Below are positions 26,357-36,677 of a stretch of DNA of 64,000 nt, piece after piece. Both the position numbers and the translations under genes were made by a program. Every line of letters starts with the position of its first letter. Position 1 is the first letter of the stretch. The notes under the pieces are model-generated. The model did not search any database, had not been told where the DNA came from, and saw only the letters and a program-made list of their open reading frames with translations. This DNA is from Vibrio brasiliensis LMG 20546 (GTDB taxonomy: Bacteria > Pseudomonadota > Gammaproteobacteria > Enterobacterales > Vibrionaceae): the NCBI RefSeq assembly GCF_000189255.1, contig NZ_AEVS01000009.1, forward strand, positions 1 through 64,000. Direction: 5' to 3'.

Positions 26357-28378
26357 ATGAGTTTTGGCCCTGTAGGCATGAATTCTGGCATGGATATCAA
26401 CTCTATGGTCAGCAAAATTGTAGATTCGGAGCGTGTTCCTAAACAGCAACGAATCGACAATGAGCGAACCCAGATTGATTCCAGTATCAGTGCTTATGGC
26501 CGACTCAGAGAGTCGCTGGATACGATGAAAAACTTGATGGCGAGCTTTCGTCAGGAGAAAGCTTTTGCCGCAAGAACAGTGGAAACTACCAATGACACTG
26601 TCGTATCTGCGACTGCAACCACTGATGCTATCGCTGGTCGATATGCTATCGATGTGTTGCAACTTGCCCAAAGCCATAAAATTGCATCGGATGTATTACC
26701 TGAAGATGCGAAATTTGGCCCGGGCAAGTTGCAGATTTCACTGGGTGAAAAAAAATTCTCTATTGATGTACAAGAGAATTCTAAGCTCGTTGATATCGTT
26801 CGCGGTATCAACGGCAGCAAGTCCAATCCGGGTGTACGTGCGGCAATCATTAACGATGTCGACGGCCCCCGTCTCATTGTTGCGTCCAACGTTTCCGGTG
26901 GCGACAATGACATTTCAATGCGAGCGGAAGCCCAACCGGGTGACACGCTAAAACAGCTCGAATACAAAACACTCGAGCAAAGAGTTAAAGATCTTGAACG
27001 GGCACGTGCTGCCGCTCAGGAACTGATTGCCCCTCTAACCCCTGCAGAGAAAAAAGTTGCCGATAAAGTCGCACAAAAAATCATCGATGCGGCAAAGGTT
27101 GTCGATCAAGAGATTGCCGATACCTCTAAGCAGGCGGCAATAAGTGCGGATCCCAATGCCGCAAAAGAGGCGACGCCAGACAATCAAATGTCCAAAGCGG
27201 CGACTACTGCAGCGGCGAATGCGGGCATAGAAGCCAACAAATACCTAAAGCCAGAAGAACGAATTCCCGGCTGGAGTGAAACCGCTTCAGGAACACTATT
27301 AGACTCATACTGGGAGCCAGAGCCGCAGTTAGACGCTAAAGCAAAAGAGAAAGCGCCTGATGTTCCAGGCTGGTCAAATACCGCTTCTGGTACCTTAACC
27401 GACTCCTATGTCACGCCGAAAGAAGCGCAAGCCAAACTCGATGCTGAAAAGGCACGTTTAGAGAAAAAAGTCGCGGATGAACAGGCTGCACTGGCACAAC
27501 GTGTCGCCACAGGTGAGCTCACTCCAGAGCAAGCGAAACAGATGGAGCGCGCTAAACTTCCACAAGAGGAACGAGAGTATCTCGAGCGTATCGATCAGGC
27601 TCAGGCCGATCTGGATGCCGCTCAGCGCTCATTCGATACCTATCGGGGTATGACGGAAGTACAAGCAGCGCAAGACGCTAAAGTATTACTTGATGGTGTT
27701 GCCCAGCTTTCGAGCAACAACAACATCATCGAAGACGCGATTGATGGTGTTGACCTAACCTTAAAAGGGCGTAGCGAGAAAGGTAAACCGGTTTCTGAAA
27801 TCGATATTGAATACGACAGACAGGGTGTGCGTGAGGATATTGAGCAGTTTGTTGCTGCTTACAACCAGTTTTACCAGGTGACTCAAGAACTTTCTGGTGT
27901 AGACCCTCGTACAGGTATGGCAGGACCATTAGCGGGTGACAGTATTGTTCGCAGTGCGGATTCACGCTTGAAGTCGGTCTTTTCGTCTCGAGTGGAACCG
28001 GCGCCAGAGGAGCTTAAGACTCTCACTGAGTTCGGCATTACCACTACCAGACAGGGTAATCTGGAAATCAATTACGACATGCTGGATCGTCAGCTCAACA
28101 ACAACTTTAATAAGTTAGAAGACTTCTTTGGTGGTAATCAGGGTTTTGCTAAGAAAGTAGAGGATGCGATCCAAGGTCTGACGGGTGTGACTGGCTCGAT
28201 TCGTAACCGCGAGCGCAGTATGGTTGAGCGCACTTACCGATTGCAGGATGATCAGGCGACATTAGATCGCAGAATGGATAATTTAGAGAAGCGCACCCAC
28301 GCCAAATTTACGGCAATGCAGGATGCGACCAGTAAAATGCAGTCACAGTTAGCGGGGATGATGAATGCCCTTGGCTAA
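26357..28378 (+). CDS. fliD: FliD, flagellar filament cap (hook-associated protein 2)
   Basis: FliD caps the filament and folds incoming flagellin. The N-terminal domain (about residues 1-110, GMDINSMVSKIVDSERVPKQQRIDNE) and C-terminal domain (about 440-673) are conserved. At 673 residues it is some 200 longer than E. coli FliD because of an Ala/Glu/Lys-rich helical insertion at about residues 205-440. That insertion carries two copies of a PGWS-x-TASGTL-x-DSY motif (residues 304-318 and 337-351). The start codon follows GAGGTGAGTG. flaI overlaps its last 14 bases. Confidence 0.92.
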   Translation: MSFGPVGMNSGMDINSMVSKIVDSERVPKQQRIDNERTQIDSSISAYGRLRESLDTMKNLMASFRQEKAFAARTVETTNDTVVSATATTDAIAGRYAIDVLQLAQSHKIASDVLPEDAKFGPGKLQISLGEKKFSIDVQENSKLVDIVRGINGSKSNPGVRAAIINDVDGPRLIVASNVSGGDNDISMRAEAQPGDTLKQLEYKTLEQRVKDLERARAAAQELIAPLTPAEKKVADKVAQKIIDAAKVVDQEIADTSKQAAISADPNAAKEATPDNQMSKAATTAAANAGIEANKYLKPEERIPGWSETASGTLLDSYWEPEPQLDAKAKEKAPDVPGWSNTASGTLTDSYVTPKEAQAKLDAEKARLEKKVADEQAALAQRVATGELTPEQAKQMERAKLPQEEREYLERIDQAQADLDAAQRSFDTYRGMTEVQAAQDAKVLLDGVAQLSSNNNIIEDAIDGVDLTLKGRSEKGKPVSEIDIEYDRQGVREDIEQFVAAYNQFYQVTQELSGVDPRTGMAGPLAGDSIVRSADSRLKSVFSSRVEPAPEELKTLTEFGITTTRQGNLEINYDMLDRQLNNNFNKLEDFFGGNQGFAKKVEDAIQGLTGVTGSIRNRERSMVERTYRLQDDQATLDRRMDNLEKRTHAKFTAMQDATSKMQSQLAGMMNALG

Positions 28379-28688
28379 TGACTTTGAGCAACAACTCACT
28401 AAATTGTGTGAGGTTGATCAAATAATTACTGAAACTCTTTCAGCGAGCGAGCTATCGACTGAAGAAATCATTGAGTTGGTCGATACAAGGGAACAGATAT
28501 TGCAATGTTTATTGGCAGCGGTAAGTTCGCAGCCAGAACTTGCTAAATCACAACAGTGGCAAGATGCGGTTGAAAGAACCAAAGCTGTTGTAGAGTTAAT
28601 GAGTAGTAAAACTGCTGAAATGGGCATGGCATTACAAAAGTATCGCCATGGCAAACGCTCCGTTAAGCAGTATCAAAAATTTTTATAA
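28365..28688 (+). CDS. flaI: FlaI, FliT-like chaperone
   Basis: This 107-residue, mostly helical protein lies in the fliT position between fliD and fliS and overlaps fliD by 14 bases. Sequence likeness to enteric FliT is low; the name follows Vibrio usage. The likely role is as export chaperone for FliD. Confidence 0.82.
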   Translation: MPLANDFEQQLTKLCEVDQIITETLSASELSTEEIIELVDTREQILQCLLAAVSSQPELAKSQQWQDAVERTKAVVELMSSKTAEMGMALQKYRHGKRSVKQYQKFL

Positions 28689-28704
28689 ATCTAAGAGGGT
28701 TGTT

Positions 28705-29115
28705 ATGCGTGGTTCACTACAGGCTTACAAGAAGGTATCGGTTGATAGCCAGCTCAGTGCGGCCTCCCCGCATAAAATTGTTCAAATGCTAATGGCTGGC
28801 GCTATTGAACGTTTGATTCAAGGCAAAGCGGCGATGCAAGCAGGCAATATTCCCGTTAAGGGCGAGCGTCTGGGTAAGGCGCTGGACATCATTATTAGTC
28901 TGCGTAGCTGTCTATCAATGGACGACGGTGGAGATATTGCTCAGAATCTGGATCAGCTATATGAATTTATGATTACTCAGATTACAGAAGCAAACCATCA
29001 GAATAACCCACAGCCAATCGACGATGTTATTGAAATCATTCGCGAAATTAAGTCGGCTTGGGATCAGATCCCGAACGAGTATCACAATTTGACTGCTAAT
29101 GATGTAGGAATTTAG
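28705..29115 (+). CDS. fliS: FliS, flagellin export chaperone
   Basis: FliS binds flagellin C-termini and prevents polymerisation before export. It has 136 residues from the ATG at 28705 (MRGSLQAYKKVSVDSQLSAA), which has AGAGGG upstream. The longer open frame starts inside flaI and lacks conservation. The typical ASPHKIVQMLMAGAIERL helix and GDIAQNLDQLYEFM are present. Confidence 0.94.
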   Translation: MRGSLQAYKKVSVDSQLSAASPHKIVQMLMAGAIERLIQGKAAMQAGNIPVKGERLGKALDIIISLRSCLSMDDGGDIAQNLDQLYEFMITQITEANHQNNPQPIDDVIEIIREIKSAWDQIPNEYHNLTANDVGI

Positions 29116-29248
29116 CGATAGTTAGGCAGTTGCATACATTTTGTATAGAAATGTGTGATGAGTGGAATAATATGACTTATTAGCTTTTGGCTTAACGTCA
29201 CATCAAGTAATTGCTTGGTTGCCTTATTTTTTTTATCAAATAGAATAG

Positions 29249-29272
29249 AAGCCACTAACGGACCAGTGGCTT
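29249..29272 (+). terminator. Terminator after fliS
   Basis: AAGCCACT / AGTGGCTT (loop of 8) followed by seven T residues ends the flaG-fliD-flaI-fliS transcript before flrA. Confidence 0.9.
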
Positions 29273-29385
29273 TTTTTGTTGCTGTAATTTGTCAATTGTC
29301 TGATGTATCTGATCTATAGTTACAAATGACGTTAGAATTATTATCCAGCCACAACGTTTTACAATAAAGGCAATCAATCTCACCT

Positions 29386-30849
29386 ATGCAAGGTTTAGCG
29401 AAACTACTTGTGATTGAAGACGATGCGAATGCACGTGTTAATCTGAGTAATATTTTAGAATTTGTTGGAGAACAGTGTGAGGCCATTAGCTCTGATCAAC
29501 TTGACGATCTCGATTGGTCGCGAGTTTGGGCAGGCTGCATTCTGGGGTCTCTCAACGACAAGAAGTTATCTACCAAGCTGAGTGACAAGCTATCTAAGGC
29601 TAACCATATACCACTACTGATTGCAGGAAAGCATTCTTATCCAGTTGAAGAACTGACCAACTATGTTGGTGAACTGGAATATCCCCTAAATTATCCGCAA
29701 TTAAGTGAAGCCCTGCGCCACTGTAAAGATTTTCTCGGTCGTAAAGGGGTTAACGTACCTTCGTCGTCACGTAAAAATACTCTTTTCCGTAGCCTGGTAG
29801 GCCAAAGCCATGGCATCAAAGAAGTTAGACACCTTATTGAGCAAGTCTCCAGCACTGAAGCCAACGTTCTGATCCTTGGCGAATCAGGAACTGGTAAAGA
29901 AGTGGTTGCACGTAACATCCATTACCATTCTGCGCGCAGAAATGGACCTTTTGTGCCGATTAACTGTGGTGCAATCCCACCGGATCTGCTGGAAAGTGAA
30001 CTATTTGGTCACGAGAAAGGGGCGTTTACTGGCGCAATTACATCACGTAAAGGGCGCTTTGAACTAGCCGAGGGTGGCACACTGTTTCTTGATGAAATCG
30101 GTGACATGCCGATGCCAATGCAGGTAAAGCTGTTACGTGTGTTGCAAGAGCGCTGTTTTGAGCGCGTCGGTGGTAACACCACGATCCGTGTAGATGTACG
30201 CGTCATCGCTGCAACCCATCGTGATCTGGAGACGATGATCAACGATGAGTCGTTCCGCGAAGATCTCTACTACCGACTTAATGTCTTCCCAATCGAGATG
30301 CCTGCTCTGCGCGATCGCAAAGATGATATCCCGTTATTGTTGCAAGAGTTAATGACACGTATGGAGTCTGAAGGGGCACAGCCGATCTGTTTTACTCCTC
30401 GTGCTATCAACTCATTAATGGAACATGAGTGGCCTGGTAACGTGCGCGAGCTGGCTAACTTGGTTGAACGAATGATTATCCTCTATCCAAACAGCTTGGT
30501 CGATGTGAATCATTTACCGACTAAGTACCGATACAGTGATATTCCTGAGTTCCAGCCAGAGTACAACAACTTGGAGTCGGTAGAAGAGCAGGAACGCGAT
30601 GCGTTACAGGATATCTTCTCTGAAGACTTCAGTTTTGAAAGTGACCTGTTCCAAGAGAACGAGAATGCTCCGCAGAGTTTGCCTCCAGAAGGGGTTAACT
30701 TAAAAGAGATGCTGGCAGACCTTGAAGTCAACATGATCAATCAGGCGTTGGAAGCTCAGGGTGGTGTTGTTGCCCGGGCAGCAGATATGCTTGGAATGCG
30801 TCGTACAACTCTGGTTGAGAAGATGAGAAAGTACAATCTACAGCGCTAA
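29386..30849 (+). CDS. flrA: FlrA, sigma-54 master regulator of flagellar genes
   Basis: This 487-residue protein is FleQ-like. Residues 1-120 form a receiver-like domain without a phosphorylatable Asp. Residues about 145-385 form the AAA+ sigma-54 activator domain (Walker A GESGTGKE, sigma-54 loop GAFTGA, Walker [11 protein letters not shown]). A Fis-type helix-turn-helix ends the protein ([25 protein letters not shown]). In V. cholerae it switches on flrBC and other class II genes and is inhibited by c-di-GMP. It is monocistronic between two terminator-like elements. Confidence 0.95.
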   Translation: MQGLAKLLVIEDDANARVNLSNILEFVGEQCEAISSDQLDDLDWSRVWAGCILGSLNDKKLSTKLSDKLSKANHIPLLIAGKHSYPVEELTNYVGELEYPLNYPQLSEALRHCKDFLGRKGVNVPSSSRKNTLFRSLVGQSHGIKEVRHLIEQVSSTEANVLILGESGTGKEVVARNIHYHSARRNGPFVPINCGAIPPDLLESELFGHEKGAFTGAITSRKGRFELAEGGTLFLDEIGDMPMPMQVKLLRVLQERCFERVGGNTTIRVDVRVIAATHRDLETMINDESFREDLYYRLNVFPIEMPALRDRKDDIPLLLQELMTRMESEGAQPICFTPRAINSLMEHEWPGNVRELANLVERMIILYPNSLVDVNHLPTKYRYSDIPEFQPEYNNLESVEEQERDALQDIFSEDFSFESDLFQENENAPQSLPPEGVNLKEMLADLEVNMINQALEAQGGVVARAADMLGMRRTTLVEKMRKYNLQR

Positions 30850-30911
30850 AAACGCTCATTTATTGACTGTCAATTTTTCGACCTGACATTAAGTTGTTGA
30901 AAATAAATAAA

Positions 30912-30946
30912 AATAGCCTGGCTTGCTTATTGCATGGCAGGCTATT
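30912..30946 (+). promoter_or_regulatory. Inverted repeat between flrA and flrB enclosing a sigma-54 promoter
   Basis: AATAGCCTG and CAGGCTATT form a perfect 9-bp stem around a 17-base loop, extendable by one G-C pair, and are followed by GTAGTTTTT. In RNA it could terminate flrA transcripts; as DNA its centre is the -24/-12 promoter for flrB. Confidence 0.7.
30919..30935 (+). promoter_or_regulatory. Sigma-54 promoter of flrBC
   Basis: TGGCTTG-N4-TTGCAT fits the -24/-12 consensus TGGCACG-N4-TTGCW, with both invariant GG and GC pairs at correct spacing. It lies 36 bp before the flrB start codon, as expected for an FlrA-activated class II promoter. Confidence 0.85.
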
Positions 30947-30971
30947 GTAGTTTTTAAGGCAGAAATACGTC

Positions 30972-32033
30972 ATGCATTCAACTTCGTCAACGGATAATCC
31001 AATGCCGTTGGGCACATTAGAACAGCAAGTAGAGCGTTATCAGCAGGTACTCGATGTGATGCCAGCTGGTGTGATCCTGCTTGATACCCAAGGGGTTGTG
31101 CAGGAAGCAAACCCTGAAGCTCAGCGACTATTGGAAATCCCACTGGTCGGTGAGAAATGGTTTGAAATCATTCAACAGGCTTTTGCACCTCGTGAAGATG
31201 ATGGTCACGAGATATCACTGCGCAATGGACGCAAGGTAAGACTGGCCATCTCCGCTTCAACAACGGGTCAGTTGATTCTGATTACCGACCTGACCGAAAC
31301 ACGCTTACTTCAATCGCGTATCAGTGATTTGCAGCGTCTCTCTTCACTAGGTCGAATGGTTGCTTCGCTTGCCCATCAGGTACGTACGCCACTTTCTAGT
31401 GCAATGCTTTATGCCTCGAACCTGGCAGCTCCAAATTTGCCCCCAGCGACGAAAGATCGCTTCCAGAACAAATTAATGGACCGACTCCATGATCTGGAAA
31501 AACAGGTCAATGACATGCTGCTGTTTGCCAAAGGTGGTGACAATAAAGTTGTTAAACCGTTTACCGTTGAACAACTGATTAGCGAGTTCTCACCTATGGT
31601 TGAGACTGCACTTAAAAACAACCAAATTGATTATTATCTCGAAGTAGAGCAGGAGCAGACCGAATTATTAGGTAATGCGAATGCGATTGCATCGGCACTA
31701 AGTAACCTGGTGATGAACGCGATTCAGATCGCAGGTAAACAGTCTCAGGTCGATGTGTTTTTCAGACCCGTAAATGGGGAGCTCAAGATTTCAGTGCAGG
31801 ACAGTGGTCCCGGTGTACCGAAGGAGCTACAGAATAAGATCATGGAACCTTTCTTTACAACACGTTCACAGGGAACGGGCCTTGGGCTAGCGGTGGTACA
31901 AATGGTGTGCCGTGCCCACGATGGAAGGTTGGAACTCATTTCAGAACAGGGGGACGGAGCGTGCTTTACCATGTGTATTCCGCTTGAACGAACCTCTAAT
32001 CCTGAGCAAGAAGCTATGACTGGAGAAAGATAA
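30972..32033 (+). CDS. flrB: FlrB, flagellar sensor histidine kinase
   Basis: This 353-residue soluble kinase has no membrane segment. A PAS domain covers about residues 20-110 (VLDVMPAGVILLDTQGVVQEANPEAQRLL). The H box is LAHQVRTPLSS near residue 138. The ATPase domain follows (NLVMNAIQIA, DSGPGVPKEL, GTGLGLAVVQ). It phosphorylates FlrC to open class III promoters. The stop overlaps the flrC start by one base (TAATG). Confidence 0.94.
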   Translation: MHSTSSTDNPMPLGTLEQQVERYQQVLDVMPAGVILLDTQGVVQEANPEAQRLLEIPLVGEKWFEIIQQAFAPREDDGHEISLRNGRKVRLAISASTTGQLILITDLTETRLLQSRISDLQRLSSLGRMVASLAHQVRTPLSSAMLYASNLAAPNLPPATKDRFQNKLMDRLHDLEKQVNDMLLFAKGGDNKVVKPFTVEQLISEFSPMVETALKNNQIDYYLEVEQEQTELLGNANAIASALSNLVMNAIQIAGKQSQVDVFFRPVNGELKISVQDSGPGVPKELQNKIMEPFFTTRSQGTGLGLAVVQMVCRAHDGRLELISEQGDGACFTMCIPLERTSNPEQEAMTGER

Positions 32034-33433
32034 TGGCTCAAAGTAAGGTACTGATTGTAGAAGATGATGAAGGTCTACGCGAAGCATTAGTCGATACCTT
32101 GGCTCTAGCTGGCTATGAATGGCTAGAAGCAGATAGTGCTGAAGATGCCTTGGTCAAACTCAAGTCGAATAATGTCGACATTGTTGTCTCTGACGTACAG
32201 ATGGCAGGAATGGGCGGCTTGGCTCTGCTGAGAAACATTAAACAGCACTGGCCAAATCTGCCTGTGCTACTGATGACGGCTTACGCCAACATTGAAGACG
32301 CAGTTTCAGCGATGAAAGATGGTGCGATTGACTATATGGCTAAGCCATTTGCGCCAGAGGTATTGCTTAACATGGTCAGCCGCTACGCTCCGGTTAAATC
32401 GGACGATAATGGTGACGCAGTCGTCGCAGACGAAAAGAGTATCAAATTACTTGCTCTGGCAGACAAAGTAGCTAAAACCGATGCCAGTGTCATGGTATTA
32501 GGGCCAAGTGGTTCGGGCAAAGAGGTGATGTCACGTTACATCCACAATGCGTCGAATCGTAAAGATGGCCCATTTGTCGCGATTAACTGTGCGGCGATCC
32601 CTGACAACATGTTAGAAGCGACTCTTTTTGGTTATGAAAAAGGCGCGTTTACTGGTGCGGTGCAAGCCTGTCCGGGCAAATTTGAACAGGCGCAGGGCGG
32701 CACTATTTTGCTTGATGAAATCAGTGAAATGGATCTAAGCCTGCAAGCTAAACTGCTGCGTGTTCTTCAGGAGCGTGAAGTAGAACGCCTTGGTAGTCGT
32801 AAGAGCATCAAGTTGGATGTACGTGTGTTGGCGACCAGTAACAGAGATCTGAAGACATATGTTCAGGAAGGAAACTTCCGTGAAGACCTTTACTACAGAC
32901 TGAATGTTTTCCCAATTGCATGGCCGGCACTTTGTGAGCGTCCGGGAGATATCGAGCCATTATCAAAACACTTGATTGAAAGAAATTGCCAAAAATTGGG
33001 TATGCCAGTTCCAACACTTACCGCGGGTGCGACAGATAAACTTATGTCGTACACATGGCCGGGTAATGTACGCGAATTGGATAACGTTATGCAGCGCGCT
33101 CTAATCTTAAGTGACAATGCCCTGATCGACTGTGAGCATATATTGTTAGAGGGCCTTGATTGGCAGGATGCCTCTAGTTTGCAGGTTGCGGTGGAAAGCG
33201 GTGAAATTCAGGTTCCGGACGTTAAACCAGTCGCTGAAACAAACAGCAGCCTAACCTCGGGCACGGGGCTGGGTGGTGAATTACGTGATCAGGAATACGC
33301 GATTATCCTTGAGACTTTAGAGGAGTGTAATGGGCGTCGGAAGGAAATGGCTGAAAAATTAGGCATTAGCCCAAGAACTTTACGCTACAAGTTAGCAAAA
33401 ATGCGTGATGCTGGGATTGATATTCCGAACTAA
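32033..33433 (+). CDS. flrC: FlrC, sigma-54 response regulator for class III flagellar genes
   Basis: This 466-residue protein has three domains. The receiver ([14 protein letters not shown], phospho-acceptor Asp in [12 protein letters not shown]) is followed by the AAA+ domain ([30 protein letters not shown]) and a Fis-type helix-turn-helix ([23 protein letters not shown], split over the last 50 residues). It activates the sigma-54 class III operons, two of whose promoters are visible at 33463 and 39287. Confidence 0.95.
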   Translation: MAQSKVLIVEDDEGLREALVDTLALAGYEWLEADSAEDALVKLKSNNVDIVVSDVQMAGMGGLALLRNIKQHWPNLPVLLMTAYANIEDAVSAMKDGAIDYMAKPFAPEVLLNMVSRYAPVKSDDNGDAVVADEKSIKLLALADKVAKTDASVMVLGPSGSGKEVMSRYIHNASNRKDGPFVAINCAAIPDNMLEATLFGYEKGAFTGAVQACPGKFEQAQGGTILLDEISEMDLSLQAKLLRVLQEREVERLGSRKSIKLDVRVLATSNRDLKTYVQEGNFREDLYYRLNVFPIAWPALCERPGDIEPLSKHLIERNCQKLGMPVPTLTAGATDKLMSYTWPGNVRELDNVMQRALILSDNALIDCEHILLEGLDWQDASSLQVAVESGEIQVPDVKPVAETNSSLTSGTGLGGELRDQEYAIILETLEECNGRRKEMAEKLGISPRTLRYKLAKMRDAGIDIPN

Positions 33434-33462
33434 CGTGCTATTTTCTGTCTGGCAAATGGACG

Positions 33463-33479
33463 TGGCACGAGGATTGCAG
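33463..33479 (+). promoter_or_regulatory. Sigma-54 promoter of the fliE operon
   Basis: TGGCACG-N4-TTGCAG is an almost perfect -24/-12 element 53 bp upstream of the fliE start. It should drive fliEFGHIJ under FlrC. Confidence 0.92.
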
Positions 33480-33531
33480 CGTCATAACTCCAGCACTATG
33501 TTTAGTCAAATAGTTGACTACTGAGGTTTTG

Positions 33532-33843
33532 ATGAGAATTGATGGTTTTCAAAGCGAAATGCAAGCAATGATGTTTGAAGCAGGAGGCACCAAGCCAACT
33601 GCGACAGGACAAACTGTAGGCGCTGACTTCGGTCAAATGCTGAATAGTGCCATCAATAACGTTAATAGCCTATCCAAGACATCCGGAAATCTACAGATGC
33701 GATTCGATCGCGGTGACGCGGATGTCTCTTTGTCTGATGTAATGATCGCTAGAAACAAATCTAGCGTCGCGTTCGATGCAACAATTCAGGTACGCAACAA
33801 GCTGGTTGAAGCGTACAAAGAATTAATGAACATGCCAGTTTAA
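33532..33843 (+). CDS. fliE: FliE, MS-ring/rod junction protein
   Basis: FliE connects the MS ring to the proximal rod. It has 103 residues from the ATG at 33532 (MRIDGFQSEMQAMMFEAGG), with GAGG upstream; the earlier in-frame start adds six unconserved residues. The C-terminal VMIARNKSSVAFDATIQVRNKL is characteristic. Confidence 0.94.
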   Translation: MRIDGFQSEMQAMMFEAGGTKPTATGQTVGADFGQMLNSAINNVNSLSKTSGNLQMRFDRGDADVSLSDVMIARNKSSVAFDATIQVRNKLVEAYKELMNMPV

Positions 33844-33859
33844 GTTTTAGGTAAAGTCT

Positions 33860-35609
33860 GTGGCAGAGCAAAATCAATCAACCGACCTGACAGTATCTGA
33901 AGGCAGTGCCGACACCGCAATGTTAGCGACGTCGGACCTTGATACCGACGTTCAAAATCCAGATCTGGATGAGAAAAGCAGTTCTAAGTTTGATATGGCA
34001 GTAGGGGACTTAGACCTTTTACGCCAAGTCGTCCTTGTTCTGTCTATCTCCATCCTGTGTTGCCTTGATTGTGATGCTGTTTTTCTGGGTTAAAGAGCCA
34101 GAAATGCGTCCACTAGGCGTGTATGAGACAGAAGAGCTGATCCCAGTTCTTGATTACCTTGATCAACAGAAACTCGATTACCAGTTAGATGGTAATACTA
34201 TCCTGGTTCCGGCCAGTGAATTTAATACTCTTAAGCTCGACATGGTCCGTGCAGGGCTTAATCAAGAAACCCATGCCGGCGACGACATCTTGCTACAAGA
34301 TATGGGGTTTGGTGTTTCGCAACGTCTTGAGCAAGAGCGCTTAAAGCTTAGTCGTGAGCGCCAGTTATCAAAAGCGATCGAAGAGATGAAGCAGGTGCGT
34401 AAAGCACGTGTACTACTTGCACTACCTAAGCAGAGTGTGTTCGTTCGTCATAACCAAGAAGCGTCAGCTTCGGTATTCCTGACATTAAAAACAGGCGCCA
34501 ACCTCAAGCAAGAAGAGGTTGATTCTGTGGTTGATATGGTTTCCAGTGCCGTGCCTGGTATGAAACCGAACCGTATTACCGTTACCGATCAACATGGTCG
34601 TCTATTAAGCTCAGGTAGTCAGGATGCTGCTTCGTCGGCACGTCGTAAAGAACATGAACTTGAACGCAAGCAAGAAGAAGCTTTGCGTGAAAAAATTGAT
34701 TCAGTGCTGATCCCAATTCTTGGCTTTGGTAACTATACCGCGCAAGTAGATATTGAATTGGACTTCAGTGCTGTGGAACAGACTCGTAAGAGCTTTGACC
34801 CGAACACACCATCCACTCGTAGTGAATACACTCTTGAAGACTATAACAACGGCAACATCGTAGCGGGTGTGCCTGGCGCTCTGAGTAACCAGCCACCGGC
34901 AGACGCGTCAATTCCGCAAGATGTCGCGCAGATGAAAGACGGTACAACGCTTGGTCAGGGCTCGGTGCATAAAGAGGCCACACGTAACTTTGAGCTTGAT
35001 ACCACTATCAGCCATGAACGTCGCCAAACAGGTGTCGTAAATCGTCAGACAGTTGCCGTTGCAGTGAAAAACCGCGCTACGGTCAACCCAGATACTGGTG
35101 AGACAACTTACCAGCCTATCTCTGATGCTGAACTAAACTCTATTAAACAGCTATTGATTGGTACGGTGGGCTTTAGTGAAGCTCGTGGTGACCTGCTTAA
35201 TGTATTAAGTATGCAGTTTGCAGTTCCGGAAACCGAAGTTATTGCTGATGTACCTATTTGGGAACATCCGAACTTTAATGACTGGATCCGCTGGTTTGCA
35301 AGTGCATTGGTTATCATTGTGGTGGTGTTGGTACTTGTTCGCCCAGCAATGAAGAAACTCCTCAACCCTGCGTCTGATGAAGATGAAGATTCACTTTACG
35401 GACCAGATGGCCTACCAATCGGTGCTGATGGAGAAACCAGCTTAATTGGTGGTGACTTAGACGGTGGCGAGTTGTTTGAGTTTGGCTCAAGCATAGACTT
35501 GCCTAACCTACACAAAGACGAAGATGTGCTGAAAGCAGTCCGTGCGCTTGTTGCGAACGAACCTGAACTGGCGGCACAAGTTGTGAAGAATTGGATGCAG
35601 GATGCCTAA
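33860..35609 (+). pseudogene. fliF: FliF, flagellar MS-ring protein, broken by a one-base insertion
   Basis: FliF forms the MS ring and export housing in the inner membrane. The 5' part, from a GTG at 33860 (VAEQNQSTDLTVSEG), reads correctly to residue 65 in the first membrane helix (QVVLVLSISI). It then passes an extra C at 34054-34055 and stops at 34093. From 34056 the expected sequence resumes in another frame (CVALIVMLFFWVKEPEMRPLG) and continues to 35609. Removing one C gives a 582-residue protein, the usual Vibrio length. The downstream part retains the ring-building region, the second membrane helix (WFASALVIIVVVLVLVRP) and the FliG-binding tail. It overlaps fliG by 8 bases. Either a sequencing error or a true mutation is possible. 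Confidence 0.88.
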
Positions 35610-36657
35610 CGAAATAGTTCCACAGGAAGAGGGCGGTGAGGTAGCAGAAAACACCGTGGATATATCTACAATCCCGGGCGAAGAGCGCGCGGCGATTCTC
35701 TTACTCAGTCTTAATGAGGAAGACGCTGCGGGTATTATTCGTCATCTTGAACCAAAACAAGTTCAACGAGTTGGTAGCGCCATGGCGCGTGCTGCTGACT
35801 TAAGCCAGGATAAGGTAGGTGCCGTCCACCGTGCCTTCCTGGAAGATATTCAGAAGTACACCAACATTGGTATGGGCAGCGAAGACTTTATGCGTAATGC
35901 TCTGGTCGCTGCGTTAGGTGAAGATAAAGCCAATAACCTTGTTGACCAAATCCTGTTGGGTACTGGTTCTAAAGGTCTTGATTCATTGAAATGGATGGAT
36001 CCACGTCAGGTGGCCAGCATCATTATCAATGAACACCCTCAGATTCAGACTATCGTACTTTCATACCTTGAGCCGGACCAGTCAGCGGAGATCCTTTCTC
36101 AGTTTGCTGAACGTGACCGTCTAGACCTGATGATGCGTATCGCTAACCTTGAAGAAGTTCAACCATCAGCACTGGCTGAGCTGAATGAAATCATGGAGAA
36201 ACAGTTCGCGGGTCAGGCTGGTGCTCAAGCGGCCAAGATTGGCGGCCTGAAGGCAGCGGCAGAGATCATGAACTACATGGACAACAACGTCGAAGGTATC
36301 TTGATGGATCAAATCCGCGATCAAGACGAAGACATGGCAACTCAGATTCAGGATCTGATGTTCGTGTTCGAAAACCTTATCGAAGTCGACGACCAGGGTA
36401 TTCAGAAACTTCTGCGCGATGTTCCGCAGGATGCGCTTCAGCGTGCGCTTAAAGGTGCTGATGACTCCTTGCGTGAGAAGATCTTCAAGAACATGTCTAA
36501 ACGTGCAGCTGAGATGATGCGTGATGACCTTGAAGCCATGCCACCAATTAAAGTGTCTGATGTTGAAGCAGCACAGAAAGAAGTACTGGCTATCGCCCGT
36601 CGTATGGCTGACTCTGGTGAGATCATGCTAGGTGGCGGCGCAGACGAGTTCTTATAA
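35602..36657 (+). CDS. fliG: FliG, flagellar switch protein
   Basis: FliG, on the MS ring, carries the charged torque helix that meets the stator. The 351-residue protein has the usual N, middle (EHPQIQTIVLSYL) and C domains (FVFENLIEVDDQGIQKLLRDV, with the charged residues of the torque helix). Its start ATGCCTAA contains the fliF stop, so translation is coupled to fliF. Confidence 0.96.
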   Translation: MPNEIVPQEEGGEVAENTVDISTIPGEERAAILLLSLNEEDAAGIIRHLEPKQVQRVGSAMARAADLSQDKVGAVHRAFLEDIQKYTNIGMGSEDFMRNALVAALGEDKANNLVDQILLGTGSKGLDSLKWMDPRQVASIIINEHPQIQTIVLSYLEPDQSAEILSQFAERDRLDLMMRIANLEEVQPSALAELNEIMEKQFAGQAGAQAAKIGGLKAAAEIMNYMDNNVEGILMDQIRDQDEDMATQIQDLMFVFENLIEVDDQGIQKLLRDVPQDALQRALKGADDSLREKIFKNMSKRAAEMMRDDLEAMPPIKVSDVEAAQKEVLAIARRMADSGEIMLGGGADEFL

Positions 36658-36677
36658 TTTAAGTAAGTAGGGTACCT

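Noticed and set aside
34050-34060. Programmed +1 frameshift in fliF
   Set aside because: No known slippery or stop-codon context is present; mutation or sequence error is simpler.
34035-35609. A genuine shorter FliF starting at 34035
   Set aside because: The first seven residues do not match the family, and the conserved N-terminus is found in the other frame just upstream, so a frameshift explains the data better.
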